64,000 nucleotides of DNA from Mercenaria mercenaria (Eukaryota; Mollusca; Bivalvia; Venerida; Veneridae), in contig NC_069365.1 of assembly GCF_021730395.1 (NCBI RefSeq), forward strand, positions 22,976,001 through 23,040,000. Direction: 5' to 3'. Positions 1-12,400 of this stretch are shown here, piece by piece; the first letter of the stretch is position 1, and each line of letters begins with the position of its first letter. A program made the translations under genes and the position numbers. Below the pieces are notes generated by a model. It was not told the origin of the DNA. It ran no database searches and was given only the letters and a program-made list of their open reading frames with translations.

Positions 1-274
1 AGGAAAATCAAAGAGTGGACATCTTACAAACACTTAAATTCATATATAAGTGTACTCATTAAGTGTTAAAGTTAAATCCATTTCCTGATCAAAATCTGAT
101 CAACCACCTTTAAATATTGTGTACACACTAAGATTTTTTTTCCATATCCGCTTTTTCATTTCATTCCGGATAGCATAGTCATTAGCGGTAAATACTTTCT
201 TCGATTCATTTTGGTTTCTTAAACTTCTAACTCTTGCGTTTTTTTTCCACGGAGTATGTTCAGTTTTACAATAG

Positions 275-700
275 ATGTGCTAGAGAGTGTGATGGTTATT
301 GCACATTTAATTGCCTCTCCTGAACAGACTCAGTCAAACCCAGTTTGCTGTCATTTTACTTGGTTGAGTTCTAACCTTCCAAACGTTCTTATAATTTTAT
401 TAACTATCACAGTAGTTTATTAACTATCACATAGCAGTTTATAAGTCCTGTATGGCGGTTTATAAGTCCTGTGTCCCCGTACTAAAACTCAGCGTTGTGA
501 TGCTTTCTGGTCTTTTTGAATCATGGAGTAGATTCAGCTAGCGAGGCTTGAGGGACGTTCCACATTTTATTACCTGTCATAAACAGATTCAAACCAAGTC
601 TGCTATTATTTTGCGTTCTCTGCTTCCAGAGTACGTTCTTATAGATTTTATTTCCCATTTCTATGCGATAGCGTTTACTGCCTCTTTTTTAATAATAATT
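275..700 (+). repeat. Two partial copies of a dispersed repeat (family K)
   Basis: The phrase AACAGACTCAGTCAAACC with surrounding sequence occurs at about 310-335, in diverged form at about 580-600, and again at about 26218-26240. Flanking similarity extends over about 100-200 bases each. No TIR or tRNA-like promoter is clear, so the class is unknown. Confidence 0.5.
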
Positions 701-799
701 GTCATATACCTTGTATTTAGTTTTTCCTGATACCTGATATTGTAAGAATAGCAAAGTCAAGCAAAGTATTAGTCGTTTGCTACAACCGAATGATATAAA

Positions 800-1245
800 C
801 AATGCGTATGGAACATCGGAGGTGGCTCCGCTCATCCGTCCGTTCGTCCGTCTGTCCGTCCGCAAATCCTGCAACTACTCAAAAAGTATTCAAGCTGGGT
901 TCATAAAAATTGATATGTGAATAGAAGACAATATGCAGATTATGCACGTACATGACTTGTGCTTGTAGGTCAAATGTCAATGTCACCATTGAAGGCCAAA
1001 TAAAAATGTCTCCACTCCGAAACTTTTATTTGTATTGATGGGTTATCTTAGTGCTACACACTCCATAACTTTTTATTGCATTGGAGGAGTTTTTTATTAC
1101 TACACAGAAATGTTCCTCATGATTAAACTATGTGTCGCGCACATGACCCATTGCTGTCGGTCAAAAGGTCAAGGTCACTATAGTAAGTTTTCCACCGGTA
1201 TATAGGGGACTTCTGTATTGCCACTGCAATACTCAGTCACTTGTT
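800..1245 (-). mobile_element. Family J hairpin-ended element (approximate ends)
   Basis: A CCGT microsatellite at about 833-862 sits next to a short hairpin, CGGAGGTGGCTCCG. The body to about 1200 carries AGGTCA half-sites. This is the plan of families A and B read on the opposite strand. The outer ends are not sharp and the copy looks old. Confidence 0.45.
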
Positions 1246-3343
1246 AATCTTAGTAAAAAAATCTGTAGCACTTTTAAACATCTGTACTCGTCACTTCGAA
1301 ATCTACTGCAGAAAATCCTTATTCAGGATCAGTATACGTACTTTAGATAATATTTAAAACACAAAGTTTTGACCACTTCTTCGGTAGTATGTTTCAGGGT
1401 ATATAGGCTCTGTACGGCTATATTTAGCAGTAGATAAAATCGTGTATCATGTAAACGTAATTTGTCTTGCTCGGGACTTCATTTTTTGCACTAAATGGGG
1501 ACCGATTTAGACCAAAATCACACGAGATAAAGTTTTTAAATGTCGAGTGTTATATGTAGGGTAGACAAAAAAATACTGGTTGTCGAAAAATCGATTGATG
1601 TAAATGCCAGCTTCGCACATCCCGCTTATAACTGTGTCACATACAACAGCTTTCCCGTCTCGTCCAGATTTCAAATTAATTGTGAAAAACGTAGATGTAT
1701 GTCTTTTTCTTTCTTTGAATAATTTAGTTGATAAAAGACACAATAGAACATCGATTGAGACAAACATGAAATGCACATTCCGGTTGATTTAAATTCACTT
1801 TGACCTGAGAGAGCTCGTTATTACAGCGTTTCAAGCGCGGTAATTGGCAGATACGGGAGATGCTATCATGTTTATTGTAGAAACGTACTTGGTATTTGTT
1901 TTCTATATTTATCTCGGATATCACTGTTCACGGAGACATTCGAATTCGGAGAGGTTTGAACCGGGTTCAGTAATGGCTACTGCCCTGGACATTCCGAGCT
2001 AATAGTCTTGTCTTATGTCCGGGCAATTTCACTAAAGTGTAGGAATCAAAAATCCAGATATCGCATACGCGAACATGAAATATACAATTCAACACAATTG
2101 AAAAAAACAACAACAGTAAACTATGGGAAAAAGAGTTGCATGTACAAGAATAGTTGAAGTTGTTGAAAATGTTTAATGTTTAAATCTACATATTCTGTAT
2201 CGACCTACCACTACCCATAAAATATGACATATTTTTTGATATGTAAACTGAAATTCAGTAGTATGCAATCATTATTACTACAGTTTCAAGTTTCATGATA
2301 GGCACAATTAAAACAAAAGAGATAAAGTTACAAAATATCTTTTTAATGCTCTTTCCGCATTTATTTCCACAAAGACGAATGGTGCAAAGATGACTATCGT
2401 GAAATATGTAACCAAACTTAAAGCATGTTGATATGTTTTTCATTTATTCATTATACATTCCTAAACGAGAATTTCAGAGGCAGCTTAATGACTATAGTAT
2501 CACTGAGGCAAGGTCAAGAACTTGAAATCTGAAGAGAATGTAGAAATACACTTAATTGTTAACTTGATTAATATATAACTAACTGCAGTGTTGTATTTGT
2601 ACACGATCAAAACTCGGAATGAAAATAACAGTGCCAAGATTCGGGCTATTGCTTTTTAGCTACTTTTTCTGTAGGCACTTACAGAAATCGCTTGAACTAA
2701 AAGAATAATTGTTTAAGCAATTAAAAACAAGAACGCGACCAGTGAAATAAGTACTAACTTTTCTTCTAGTTTGGTTTAATTGAAGACACGCAACCAATTT
2801 TACGGAGAAATTATCTGGAATGTAACAAAATCGAACAATTCTTAAAACGATAAGAGCGAACATGCGTGTAATTGGATAATTTTTGATAAAATTTTATTAA
2901 GGTTGATCAAGAAAAATCAATGTAAATTGCACACGCTAGAGATAGCAAATCACATTTGTTTTCTTTGGGATAATTCTGCAAGAAGAATTTCTTTTGATCG
3001 CGGTATTTAAGCGCTGTAACAACAGGAAACATTTAAACTAGTGACTAAGGAAAACAGAAAGCCGTATGAAAATAAACATATCGTTTAAATTCCTCGTGGA
3101 GTTAGAACACAAAACTTAAGGTGTTCAGAAAATGTTTCTGTATTTGAAAACTAAATGAACATTTATTGTTATTTTAAGTGTTTCTGCAAGAAAAATATGG
3201 AAATTATTTATTTTTATAACATTGATTGCTATTCGTTGTTCTACATGTAAGTAAAACTAAACAGCATGTACATTACAGGATGTTTGACAGAGAATAAGTA
3301 TCCTAACCATCATGATGTAACACGGAATTTAAGGACAGTAACT
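1246..3343. other. Upstream flank of the CUB gene, no gene seen
   Basis: AT-rich sequence with only short accidental frames. It must contain the promoter and any 5' UTR of the CUB gene, but I see no convincing TATA box or splice-matched leader exon. Confidence 0.5.
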
Positions 3344-3358
3344 ATGGAGATAAAATGA
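3344..3358 (+). promoter_or_regulatory. Short upstream ORF overlapping the CUB gene start
   Basis: An ATG at 3344 opens a four-codon frame, ATGGAGATAAAATGA, whose stop shares bases with the main ATG at 3355 (ATGA overlap). If the transcript starts upstream of 3344, ribosomes would have to re-initiate or scan past it. The transcription start cannot be seen, so function is an inference. Confidence 0.35.
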
Positions 3359-3412
3359 CGCTGATAAAAACACTAGTTCTATTTGTTTGTCTCCCAAACG
3401 TTTGTTTTACAG
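3355..3412 (+). CDS. CUB gene exon 1 (signal peptide)
   Basis: Encodes MTLIKTLVLFVCLPNVCFT plus the first base of a codon, followed by donor GTAAGT. The hydrophobic run LVLFVCLPNVCF is a typical signal-peptide core. Ends in phase 1. Confidence 0.85.
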
Positions 3413-6400
3413 GTAAGTTTTTCTCGTGACGTTTCTCCTTATTTCATTCCAGACATGAGGAAGTATCATTGTTAGAATGTCAACTTAAAAAAAAAGAGTT
3501 ATGAGTTCGATATGTACAAACTAAATTAAAATTGTATCATAGAGTTGTCTGAACTTCAAACGTGAAACTTTAAATGGCTTGCCGGTCAACAGTTTTGCCT
3601 ATTTACCGGCAGTCCATTCGGACTTGAGACAAATAATACTTTTGACTTTCGACTGTCAAACCATTCAATAAGTGTTTTATTGCATAGCATCAGAAACAAA
3701 TTTTCATAGTTCTGAATTAAGTCCAGCAAAATTAAGTATTGTTCTTTAGACTGGGTAATAGTGAATAGTAAAACACATTGGCCGGACGTCAGCTTTAAAT
3801 TAAATACATTACATTGCTTTGATTTGTAGATAGTACGTTCTCGCATATATAAATATTAATAGATTTAGGTTATGTTCATCAAATGGATTTGTAAAGCAAT
3901 AAAGTGTATGTAATACCTCGCTATTAATATTTGTAAGTGTAAAGTATACTAGTAAAAGCTAGATAATTTGGTTTGTCTGCCAAGATCATAATAATGAAAA
4001 AATCATACCTGTAAAAGTGATCTTTCAATAACCTCTATCTATTTACAATGCTTACTAAAAATGATTAAATGATTTTTTTCATAATTGGCAATCATTGTTA
4101 TTGGAATATAACATAACGGGATCGAAAAAGTAATTGCGTTTTGTTTGTTTGTTTTGGGTTTAACGCCGTTTTTCAACAGTATTTCAGTCATATAACGGCG
4201 GGCAGTTAACCTAACCAGTGTTCCTGGATTCTGTACCAGTACAAACCTGTTCTCCGCAAGTAACTGCCAACTTCCCCACATGAATTATCAGAGGTGGAGG
4301 ACTAATGATTTCAGACACAATGTCGTTTATCAAATAGTCACGGAGAACATACGCCCCGCCCGAGGATCGAACTCGCGACCCCGCGATCCGTAGACCAACG
4401 CTCTTACCTACTGAGCTAAGCGGGCGGGCAGTAATTGCGTTTTATCTAACTCATGCTAATCTGGGTCGACACTTTACCCGGTAATTGCGTTTTATCTAAC
4501 TCATGCTAATCTGGGTCGACACTTTACCCGGTTTCAGGGATTATTAAAATTCTTCAAAGTTCTACTCTCACGTGCCGGCGGTCAAAATACATCAGCCGCT
4601 GGTAGTAACATAACTGGCACTTCATCATGATTTACAGCAAAAAAAACAACTGATTATTTACCGAAAGAAGAATTTCTTAAGATTAATTCAAGCTTAAATG
4701 GTGATGGTAGAAAACCTTTCTAGGTCATATTTCATTCTTCATGCATGATCCGACCAGGGTCGAGGCTCAACTCTACTTGAAGTGAATCAAAGTATGTTAT
4801 GGAAACACATGAAAATTAGTTTTTTCTACTTACTTTTCAATTCAAAATTGAATAGCGTTTGTCAAGGGGTACCGAGGCATATAAACAGAACAGAACGGAA
4901 CATATATTTTATTGATCAGACTTAAACCAACACGGTTCGTCATGCTCAGTAGTTTCTCTAGTGTATTGGTCAAGATGGCAGGGGCAATCCGAGTCCGGCT
5001 CAAACTTGTTTTGCCATTTTTACGTCGTTTAAACATAAAAAACTGTTGTTCTAATATTCACAATATAACCAAACTTCACTTTAAACAAGAAAAAAAAGAT
5101 TTTTAGCCAAAATCTGGAGTCCAGTCTCTTTAATATTTTAGTAGCGAATTTTCCGATCAGACCCAATTTGGGCAACACTTAAAACACAAAACACATTTCC
5201 CTCCTGTGCGAATCTTGAATAATTTGACGTGTTTTATTAGCCCACCATCATCAGATGGTGGGCTATTAAAATCACTCTGCGTCCGTGGTCCGTCCGTCCG
5301 TCATTCCGTCCGTCCGTCCGTCCGTCCGTTAACAATTTCTCGTTATCGCATCTCCTCAGAAACTACTAGGGGGATTTTGACCAAACTTTGTCAGAATGAT
5401 GTATTGGTATCCTAGTTGCGTCCCCCTGAAAATCAGACTGGTTCAACAATTTGTGAGTGAGTTATGGCCCTTTGTTTATTTCTATAATTTACATAGATTT
5501 ATATAGGGAAAACCTTTGAAAACCTTCTTGTCCAAAACCACAGACCCTAGGGCTTTGATATTTGGTATGAAGATGATTCAAGTTATTTCTCTGGGGTCAA
5601 ATATGGCCCCGCCCTGGGGGTCACATGGTTTATATAGACTTGTATAGGGAAAAACTTTGAAAAACCTCTTGTCCAAAACTACAGGGCCTAGGGCTTTGAT
5701 ATTTTGTATGTGACATCAACTAGTGGTCTTCAACTAAGATTATTCAAATTATACCCCTAGGGTCAAATATGGCCCCACCCTGGGGGTCATATGGTTTACA
5801 TAGATTTATATAGGGAAAAACTTTGAAAATCTTCTTGTCCAAACCACAAAGCCTAGGGCTTTGATACTTGTAATGTAGCATCATCTAGTGGTTCTCTACC
5901 AAGTTTGTTCGAATTATCCCCCTAGGGTCAAATATGGCCCCGCCCCGGGGGTCACATGGTTCATATAGACTTATATAGGGAAAAGCTTTTAAAATCTTCT
6001 TGTCAATAACTACAACATTCAAATTTGGACATGTATATTTTTGAGTGGCAAGATGAACCTTGACATGAGTTGACCTTGATTTTGACCTAGTGACCTACTT
6101 TCACATTTCTGTAGCTACAGCCTTCAAATTTGGACCACATGCATAGTTTTGTGCACTTGAAAAAACTTAGACCTTGATTTTGGCCTAGTGACCTACTTTC
6201 ACATTTTTGAAGGTACAGGTATCAAATTTGGACCATATGCATAGTTCCGTGTTTCAAAATGAAATTTGACATTGATTTTGACCTAGTGACCTACTTTCAC
6301 ATTTTTGAAGGTACAGTCTTCAAATTTGGACCACATGCATAGTTTTGTGTTCCGAAATGAAATTTGACCTTGATTTTGACCCAGTGACCTACTTTCTCAT

Positions 6401-9400
6401 TTCTCAAGCTACAGCCTTCAAATTTGGACCACATGCATGGTTTTATGTACCGAAACAAACTTTGACCTTTACATTGACCTAGTGACCTACTTTCACATTT
6501 TTGAAGGTACAAGCTTCAAATTTGGACCATGTGCATAGTTCTGTATTCTGAAATAAAATTTGACCTTGATTTTGACCTAGTGACCTACTTTCACATTTCT
6601 CAAGCTACAGCCTTCAAATTCGGACCACATGCATAGTTTTGTGTACCGAAATGAACTTTGACCTTAAGATTGACCTAGTGACCTACTTTCACATTTCTGT
6701 AGCTACAGGCTTCAAATTTAGACCACATGCATAGGATTGTGTACCGAAACGAACTTTGACCTTGACATTGACCTAGTGACCTACTTTCACATTTTCGAAG
6801 GTACAGGCTTCAGATTTGGACCACATGCATATGGTAGATTTGTGTTCTGAAGTGAAATTTGACCCTTGATTTTGACCTAGTGACCTACTTACACATTTCT
6901 CAAGCTAAGCCTTCAAATTTGGACCACTTGCATAGTTTTGTGTACCAAATTAAACTTTGACCTTAAGATTGATCTAGTGACCTACTTTCACATTTCTCAA
7001 GCTACAGCTTTCGAATTTGGACCACATGCACAGTTTTGTGTACGGAAATGAAATTTGACCTTGAGCTAGTCAGTAAGTCTTGAAATTTGGAACACTCCAA
7101 AATGGCACATTGGTGGGCGCCAAGATCACTCTGTGATCTCTTGTTCTTTATAAAAGTCTTATTAACATAATACATATAACATATAAAAAAATCATATATT
7201 TAAACATTGCCACTCAGTTTACTAGTTTGTAACATTCCTAAAGCATTAACGGGAAAAAAACCGGATGCACATGTCGAAATTGATATCGTAAAACATTAGT
7301 TATGGATTAAAACGTATCAATTTAAATTATTTTTAACATTGCATTCAAGGAATGGGTTATTCGTTTCTAAAGTTTGACAGATAAAAACAGCAAGTACGAT
7401 TTCTAGTTACGTGCATTTTAATATGACATCAAATTCAGTTTCTGCGGCTAAGGAATTGCCAATCTTAATTGGGAAGATGTTATTTATACGTCTTCTTTGA
7501 AGAAACGCCACACCAAAACTTACTTTTAACGCAGTTATGTGAGAAGTTGTGGGGCGGGGGGGGGGGGGGGGGGGGGATGGGGAGGATATGCGAGTTGGTA
7601 TGTGAGAAGTGGGACGGTGATGGGGAGGATCTGCGAGTTGGTATGTGAGAAGTGTGGCGGTGATGGGGAGGATCTGGGTGTTGATATGTGAGAAGTGGGA
7701 CGGCACGTGCTTAATAACGAATGCATTAGCTTGAATATCACGTGGGAAAACACATCTCATTGCAGGTCGAATTAAACTGTCATGGGCCAAAAAAGTTTGC
7801 GTTTTTTATTACAATTCTGGTTATTACAAATGTGGTTGAACCTTTGCAACCACTTTTGTAATAAAAACGAGAAATGTAATAATTTTCTAAAGTAAAATAT
7901 GTCCATGAACAATGATTTCGGGAAAAACATTTGGAGTGTTAAATGACCCATGACAGTTTAGTTCGACCTGCACGTGCTTAATAACGCATGCCTAAGCTTG
8001 AATATCACGTGGGAAAACACATCTACCGAAAAAAGTGTTTGCGATTTTTATTACAAATTTGGTTATTACCAATGTGGTTGAACCTTTGCAACCACTTTTG
8101 TAATAAGAACGAGAAATGTAATTATTTTCTAAAGTAAAATATGTCCATGAAAAAGGATTTCGGGTAAAACATTTGGAGTCTTAAATGACCTAGGACAGTT
8201 CAATTCGGTCTGCATGTGCTTAATAACGCATGTATAAGGTTGAATATCACGTGGGAAAACACATCTCCCGAAAAAAAAGTGTTTGCGATTTTTATTACAA
8301 ATCTGGTTATTACAAATGTGGTTGAACCTTTGCATTCACTTTTGTAATAAAAACGAGAAATGTAATAACTTTTTAAAGTAAAATATATCCATGAACAAGG
8401 ATTTCGGGTAAAACATCTTGAGTCTTAAATGACCCAGGACAGTTTAATTCGACCTGCACGTGCCTAATAACGCATGCCTAAGCTTGAATATCACGTGGGA
8501 AAACACATCTCCCGAAAAAAAAAAGTTTGCATTTTTTATTACAATTCTGGTTATTACAAATGTGGTTGAACCTTTGCAACCACTTTTGTAATAAAAACGA
8601 GGAATGTAATAATTTTCTAAAGTAAAATATGTCCATGAAGAAGGATTTCGGGTAAAACATTTGGAGTCTTAAATGACCCAGGAAAATTAAATTCGACCTG
8701 TACGTACCTAATAACGCATGCCTAAGCTTGAATATCACGTGGGAAAACACATCTCCCGAAAAAAAAGTGTTTGCGATTTTTATTACAAATCTGGTTATTA
8801 CAAATCTGGTTGAACCTTTGCAACCACTTTTGTAATAAAAACGAGAAATGTAATAACTTTTTAAAGTAAAATATATCCATGAACAAGGATTTCGGGTAAA
8901 ACATCTTGAGTCTTAAATGACCCAGGACAGTTTAATTCGACCTGCACGTGCCTAATAACGCATGCCTAAGCTTGAATATCACGTGGGAAAACACATCTAC
9001 CAAAAAACAAAGTTTGCATTTTTTATTACAATTCTGGTTATTACAAATGTGGTTGAACCTTTGCAACCACTTTTGTAATAAAAACGAGAAATGTAATAAT
9101 TTTCTAAAGTAAAATATGTCCATGAACAAGGATTTCGGGAAAACATTTGGAGTCTTAAATAACCCATGACAGTTTAATTCGACCTGGATGTGCTTAATAA
9201 CGCATGCCTAAGCTTGAATATCACGTGGGAAAACACATCTACCGAAAAAAGTGTTTGCGATTTTTATTACAAATTTGGTTATTACCAATGTGGTTGAACC
9301 TTTGCAACCACTTTTGTTATAAAAACGAGAAATGTAATAATTTTCTAAAGTAATATATGTCCATGAAGAAGGATTTCGGGTAAAACATTTGGAGTCTTAA

Positions 9401-12400
9401 ATGATCCAGGACAGTTCAATTCGACCTGCACGTGCTTAATAACGCATGCATAAGCTTGAATATCACGTGGGAAAACACATCTCCCGAAAAACAGTTTGCG
9501 ATTTTTATTACAAATCTGGTTATTACAAATGTGGTTGAACCTTTGCAACCACTTTTGTAATAAAAACGAGAATTGTTATGATTATTACAAATCTGGATTT
9601 TATTACAAATGTGGTTTTAACAAAGCGCTACTCCCTTAATGCAATGTTAAAAAAATAGAGGCTTGAAAAGGAGATTCCATACCACTTCTTCTGCTAGTTC
9701 AGCGTTAAGTGTGTGAAAAAGTACATTTTGTGAAAAATGCGGTGTCATGTTTCGAGGTTAGAAAATAAAAGAAACCGTCGACCGCAAGCGATCTTCATTA
9801 CCAGGGTATAACGATACATAAGTGCAATTTTATGTCACAACATAATATAAAACATATCGCTATATTACAGTTCCAGGATGTCCGTCGAAGGCGATGATCT
9901 TGAAAGCAGAGCAAGCACCGCAGTTTTTGTGGTCACCAAACCACCCGGGTTACTATGGAGTTTATAACTCGTAAGTTTCTGTAAATTTCTTTTTTTCCGA
10001 TATATGATTTAAGGAAACCACTGTCATTAGTTTCATCAAATCATATTTAAGGTTACAACACACTAAATAGCTGTACTTTATTTTATATAGGCTGAACACC
10101 ACTAAATCCAGCTGTTCTTTATTTCATATAAAATCCACTCACTTCATAACGGTTTTTCGACATTTTCTAGCATATCAGATTTTCAGAGACTTATATTCCC
10201 ATAAAGAACTAGATCGCTACTTTAGAAAAACAAAAAGAAAAGGGGGTGTTAACTTTTATATAAGAAAACTACAGTTCGTTAAATACAACCCGCTGAATTT
10301 ACTACTTTTCGCTTCTTTCAATTTCTCTTTTCGTGACATTAAATTCTTACGCCGCCATTTTTATCTAGCATGCGATAGGACATGCAGATTTCATTAGAAT
10401 GCAAAGTGATACATACTGAAACGCGGTAGGGTAAAAGTAAGCACGTTGCTGCCGAGAAAATGCACTAGGAAAGGAAAAAAGATTAGTACTATTTATATTT
10501 GGACTACTTGTGATAGACCTGCGGAGGCTTACATTCTATTTGGTAGTGATCAGCCTATATAAAATTGACATATTTCCAATGGCCGCAGCACACATCAGGA
10601 CCCTTTTTAAATGTCTGTAATTTACATTTACTTGAAGAATATTGTCAGTGCTGAATAAAAATCAAAAGAAAAGTGTGTGTGTGTTTGTGGAGGGGGGGGG
10701 GGGGCTCATGTTTAAACACACAAACTGCAAAATCAGCTAAAAAAATGACACCCGAAATTATAGTGTGGAGTATTATCTAAGTTTCCATGAAAAATTCTGT
10801 CATTTTGTTATTTCACTATGAAAATGCTACCTACATGTCAAGCATAGATCTGCCATTTGATCTTAGCAAAAAAATAATGCAAAGAAAACAAGGAAAATAG
10901 CTCTACAGAGCACAGAGAACTGTTTGTATCCGCTATTATGCGACAACCATGTTTTTCAGTTTCGCGCCATTTTCCTATTTAGTGTCTTTATGCCTTAAAC
11001 TGGGGATATTTTGTGTGTATTACCCCCACCGTCTAACTTTCTCTTTAGTGGTCTCCAGGCCTAAGTTTATATACAACTTGTCATTTGATGTCCTCATATC
11101 CTCTCTTCATAAATGAGTAGTCAACAGTTTGAAAATTTGTCATCACCATAAACTATTGATACTTGTATGTAGTAAGGCAGATATGACGATTGAAAGTCCC
11201 CGCCTAACTGTTTCCAAACTTTCTGTTTGTATCTCTGCAGACGACTTACATGTTTATGGTTGATCACTGCCGGTAGTATTTACGATGACGTTGTTATTCA
11301 AATAAAAGTCCTGAATTCTTCCATAGAGCCTGCGACCGGTTGTTGGAGGGACGTTGTTAGCCTCTTCGATGGTAAGTCGATACAAACGCAGCCGTGATTT
11401 CGGGGACGTCGTCAGCCTAATTGCTGGTAAGTCAACACAAACGCAGCCGTCATTTTAATACTGGAAGGACATTGTCAGCCTCGCTGATGGTAAGTCAACA
11501 CAAACAAAGCCGTGATTTTAGTATCTGAGGGACGTTGTTAGCCTCATTGATGGTAATTCATTAGAAACGCAGCTGTGATTTCAGTACTGGAGGGACATTG
11601 TCATCCTCATTGATGGTAATTCATTACAATCGCAGCTATGATTTCAGTACTTGAGGGACGTTGTCATCCTCATTAATGGTAATTCATTACAAACGCAGCT
11701 ATGATTTCAGTACTGGAGGGACGTTGTTAGTCTCATTGATGATAAGTCAACACAAACGCAGCTATGATTTCAGTAGTGGATGGGACGTTGTTAGCCTCAT
11801 TGATGGTAACTCATTACAAACGCAGCCATAATTTCAGTACTGGGGGGACGTTGTTAGCCTCATTGATTGTAATTCATTTTAAACGTAGTACTTGAGGGAC
11901 GTTGTCATCCTCATTAATGGTAATTCATTACAACCGCAGCTATGATTTCAGTACTGGAGGGACGTTGTCATCCTCATTAATGGTAATTCATTACTAACGC
12001 AGCCATAATTTCAGTACTGGAGGGACGTTGTTAGCCTCATTGATTGTAATTCATTATAAACGCAGCTATGATTTCAGTACTGAAGGGACGTTGTCATCCT
12101 CATTAATGGTAACTCATTACAAACGCAGCCATAATTTCAGTACTGGAGGGACGTTGTTAGCCTCATTGATGGTAATTCATTACAAACGCAGCTATGATTT
12201 CAGTACTGGAGGGACGTTGTCATCCTCATTAATGGTAATTCATTACAAACGCAGCTATGATTTCAGTACTGGAGGGACGTTGTCATCCTCATTAATGATA
12301 CGTCAACACAAACGCAGCCGTGGTTGCAGTACTGGCGGGACGTTGTCAGCAAAATTGGTGGTAAGTCATTACAAACGCAGCCGTGATTTTAGTACTTGAG

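Noticed and set aside
4373-4427. tRNA gene on the - strand
   Set aside because: A and B boxes are present, but the sequence continues into a SINE body and is flanked by a SINE-type target duplication.
7407-7790. 127-codon Pro/His-rich frame on the - strand
   Set aside because: The proline run is the G homopolymer and the 43-bp repeat; no splice or family support.
8129-9548. Several similar - strand frames of 60-90 codons
   Set aside because: All are shadows of the 243-bp satellite; their similarity to one another reflects the DNA repeat.
12028-12399. Open frame of 123 codons with a repeated 21-residue pattern
   Set aside because: It is the 63-bp minisatellite read in a frame that stays open because 63 is a multiple of 3. 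It is not the frame of the CUB exon copies and has no flanking gene structure.
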